Shown here: positions 4,417-5,346 of the stretch, piece by piece
Layout of the letters: every line of letters starts with the position of its first letter
How positions within the stretch are numbered: the first letter of the stretch is position 1
From: AC-37 sp045805345
GTDB lineage: Bacteria > Actinomycetota > Thermoleophilia > Solirubrobacterales > Thermoleophilaceae
Assembly: GCA_045805345.1 (NCBI GenBank)
Contig: JBJMLK010000210.1
Coordinates: 1-5,346, forward strand
Direction of reading: 5' to 3'
Length of the DNA stretch: 5,346 bases
The notes under the pieces: generated by a model
Told to the model about the DNA's origin: nothing
Database searches by the model: none
What the model saw: the letters and a program-made list of their open reading frames with translations, nothing else
Made by a program: the position numbers and the translations under genes

Positions 4417-5346
4417 GCCCGGCCGTCCGGGCGCGCGGGGAGGCCCCGCGGCCGGTGGCGGGCCACGGCGTCGACGAGCCCGCGGGCGCGTCCGGCCCGC
4501 CGCAGCCGCCGCCGGACGACGACCGCCACGCCCTGGACGCCTACTCCCGGGCCGTCACCGGGGTGGCCGAGCGGCTCGCTCCGTCCGTTGCCAACCTGCG
4601 CGTCACTCGCCGCACCCGCCGCGGCCGCGTCGCGTCGGGCGGCGGCAGCGCGGTGGTGCTGACGGCCGACGGCTACATGCTCACCTCCGCGCACGTGGTC
4701 GCGCGCCCGGACGGCGGCGGTCGCGCGTCGTTCGTCGACGGCCGCGAGCTGGGCTTCTCGGTGGTCGGGCGCGACCCGTTCTCGGACCTCGCGATCCTGC
4801 GCGCCGACTCCGGCGACCTCGTGCCCGCGACCCTCGGCGACGCGGAGCGCCTGCGCGTGGGGCAGCTCGTGGTCGCCATCGGCAACCCGAACGGGTTCGC
4901 CGGCTCGGTCACAGCGGGGGTCGTCTCCGCGCTCGGCCGCTCGCTCCCGGCGCGGACGCGCTCGAGCCAGCGGGTGATCGACAACGTGATCCAGACCGAC
5001 GCCGCGCTCAACCCCGGCAACTCGGGCGGCGCACTGGTCACCGGCCGCGGCGAGGTCGTCGGCGTCAACACGGCGGTGGCGGGGGTCGGGCTCGGACTGG
5101 CGGTGCCGATCAACGCCGCCACTCGCAAGGTCATCGGCTCCCTCATGAGCGAGGGACGCGTGCGGCGCGCCTACCTCGGGATAGCCGGCGGCCCGCGGCC
5201 GCTGCCGCCGCGGGTGCGGGCCCGCTTCGAGATGGAGTCGTGCGTCGAGGTCGTGGAGGTGGTCGCCGGCAGCCCCGCCGAGCGAGCGGGCGTGCGCGCC
5301 GAGGACCTCATCGTCGCCGTCGACGGCACCCCGACGCACTCGGTCT
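4413..5346 (+). CDS. Second HtrA/DegP-like serine protease with PDZ domain, C-terminus beyond window
   Basis: The visible 311 residues open with a Pro- and Asp-rich, apparently disordered leader (2-38, including PPQPPPDDD) without signal peptide or membrane helix, then a trypsin-like domain (about 42-245). It has GGGSAVVLTADGYMLTSAH (catalytic H94), DPFSDLAIL (D125), AIGNPNGF (155-162) and the canonical IQTDAALNPGNSGGAL (S204), followed by GLGLAVPIN (226-234). A PDZ domain begins at YLGIAGG (254-260) and continues past SPAERAGVRAEDLIVAVDGT (287-306). It is closer to textbook HtrA than its upstream neighbour, so the two are diverged paralogues and not a fresh duplication. The GTG start is set by the strong upstream ribosome site and overlaps the preceding stop. 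The end of the PDZ domain and any second PDZ lie outside. Lack of an export signal points to a cytosolic location, unless an unrecognised route exists. Confidence 0.88.
   Translation, partial: MSPAVRARGEAPRPVAGHGVDEPAGASGPPQPPPDDDRHALDAYSRAVTGVAERLAPSVANLRVTRRTRRGRVASGGGSAVVLTADGYMLTSAHVVARPDGGGRASFVDGRELGFSVVGRDPFSDLAILRADSGDLVPATLGDAERLRVGQLVVAIGNPNGFAGSVTAGVVSALGRSLPARTRSSQRVIDNVIQTDAALNPGNSGGALVTGRGEVVGVNTAVAGVGLGLAVPINAATRKVIGSLMSEGRVRRAYLGIAGGPRPLPPRVRARFEMESCVEVVEVVAGSPAERAGVRAEDLIVAVDGTPTHSV

Noticed and set aside
4305..5339. Minus-strand open frame of 344 codons
   Set aside because: Antisense to the second HtrA gene, whose triad and PDZ motifs are unambiguous; no motifs in the antisense product.

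Overview
The window is very GC-rich, and its genuine genes have G or C at nearly every third codon position. That bias, the leftover antisense ORFs it creates, the GTG start and the gene content fit a high-GC Actinomycetota. The Thermoleophilia/Solirubrobacterales group is my best guess, but it is inferred from style, not from any marker gene.

Left part, reading leftward: bases 1-1001 hold the N-terminal 333 residues of an FtsH-type membrane AAA+ ATPase; the protease domain lies beyond the window edge. Upstream of it, with a 67-base gap, is a complete nicotinate phosphoribosyltransferase of NAD salvage (1069-2148). Both are on the minus strand and could be one transcript. An 80-base divergent spacer with a spaced inverted repeat separates them from a 94-residue three-helix membrane protein of unknown function on the plus strand (2229-2513).

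Middle, reading leftward: an HxlR-type winged-helix regulator with a C-terminal Cys cluster (about 2937-3371) is followed, after 46 bases, by a small protein built like a two-helix potassium channel but without the TVGYG selectivity filter (2510-2890). A perfect tandem duplication of a 21-bp unit spans the end of the regulator gene. The channel-like gene converges on the 94-residue gene, and the two share one CTAG palindrome as reciprocal stop codons.

Right part, reading rightward: two HtrA/DegP-like serine proteases are translationally coupled (3514-4416 and 4413-beyond the edge). Both keep the His/Asp/Ser triad and a PDZ domain, yet neither has a visible signal peptide or membrane anchor. 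A 33-bp imperfect inverted repeat carrying -10-like hexamers in both arms lies just upstream of the first protease and upstream of the divergent HxlR gene.

The most interesting reading, which is inference, is one stress-response unit. The HxlR regulator would bind the 33-bp repeat and control itself plus the channel-like protein on one side, and a pair of apparently cytosolic HtrA proteases on the other.
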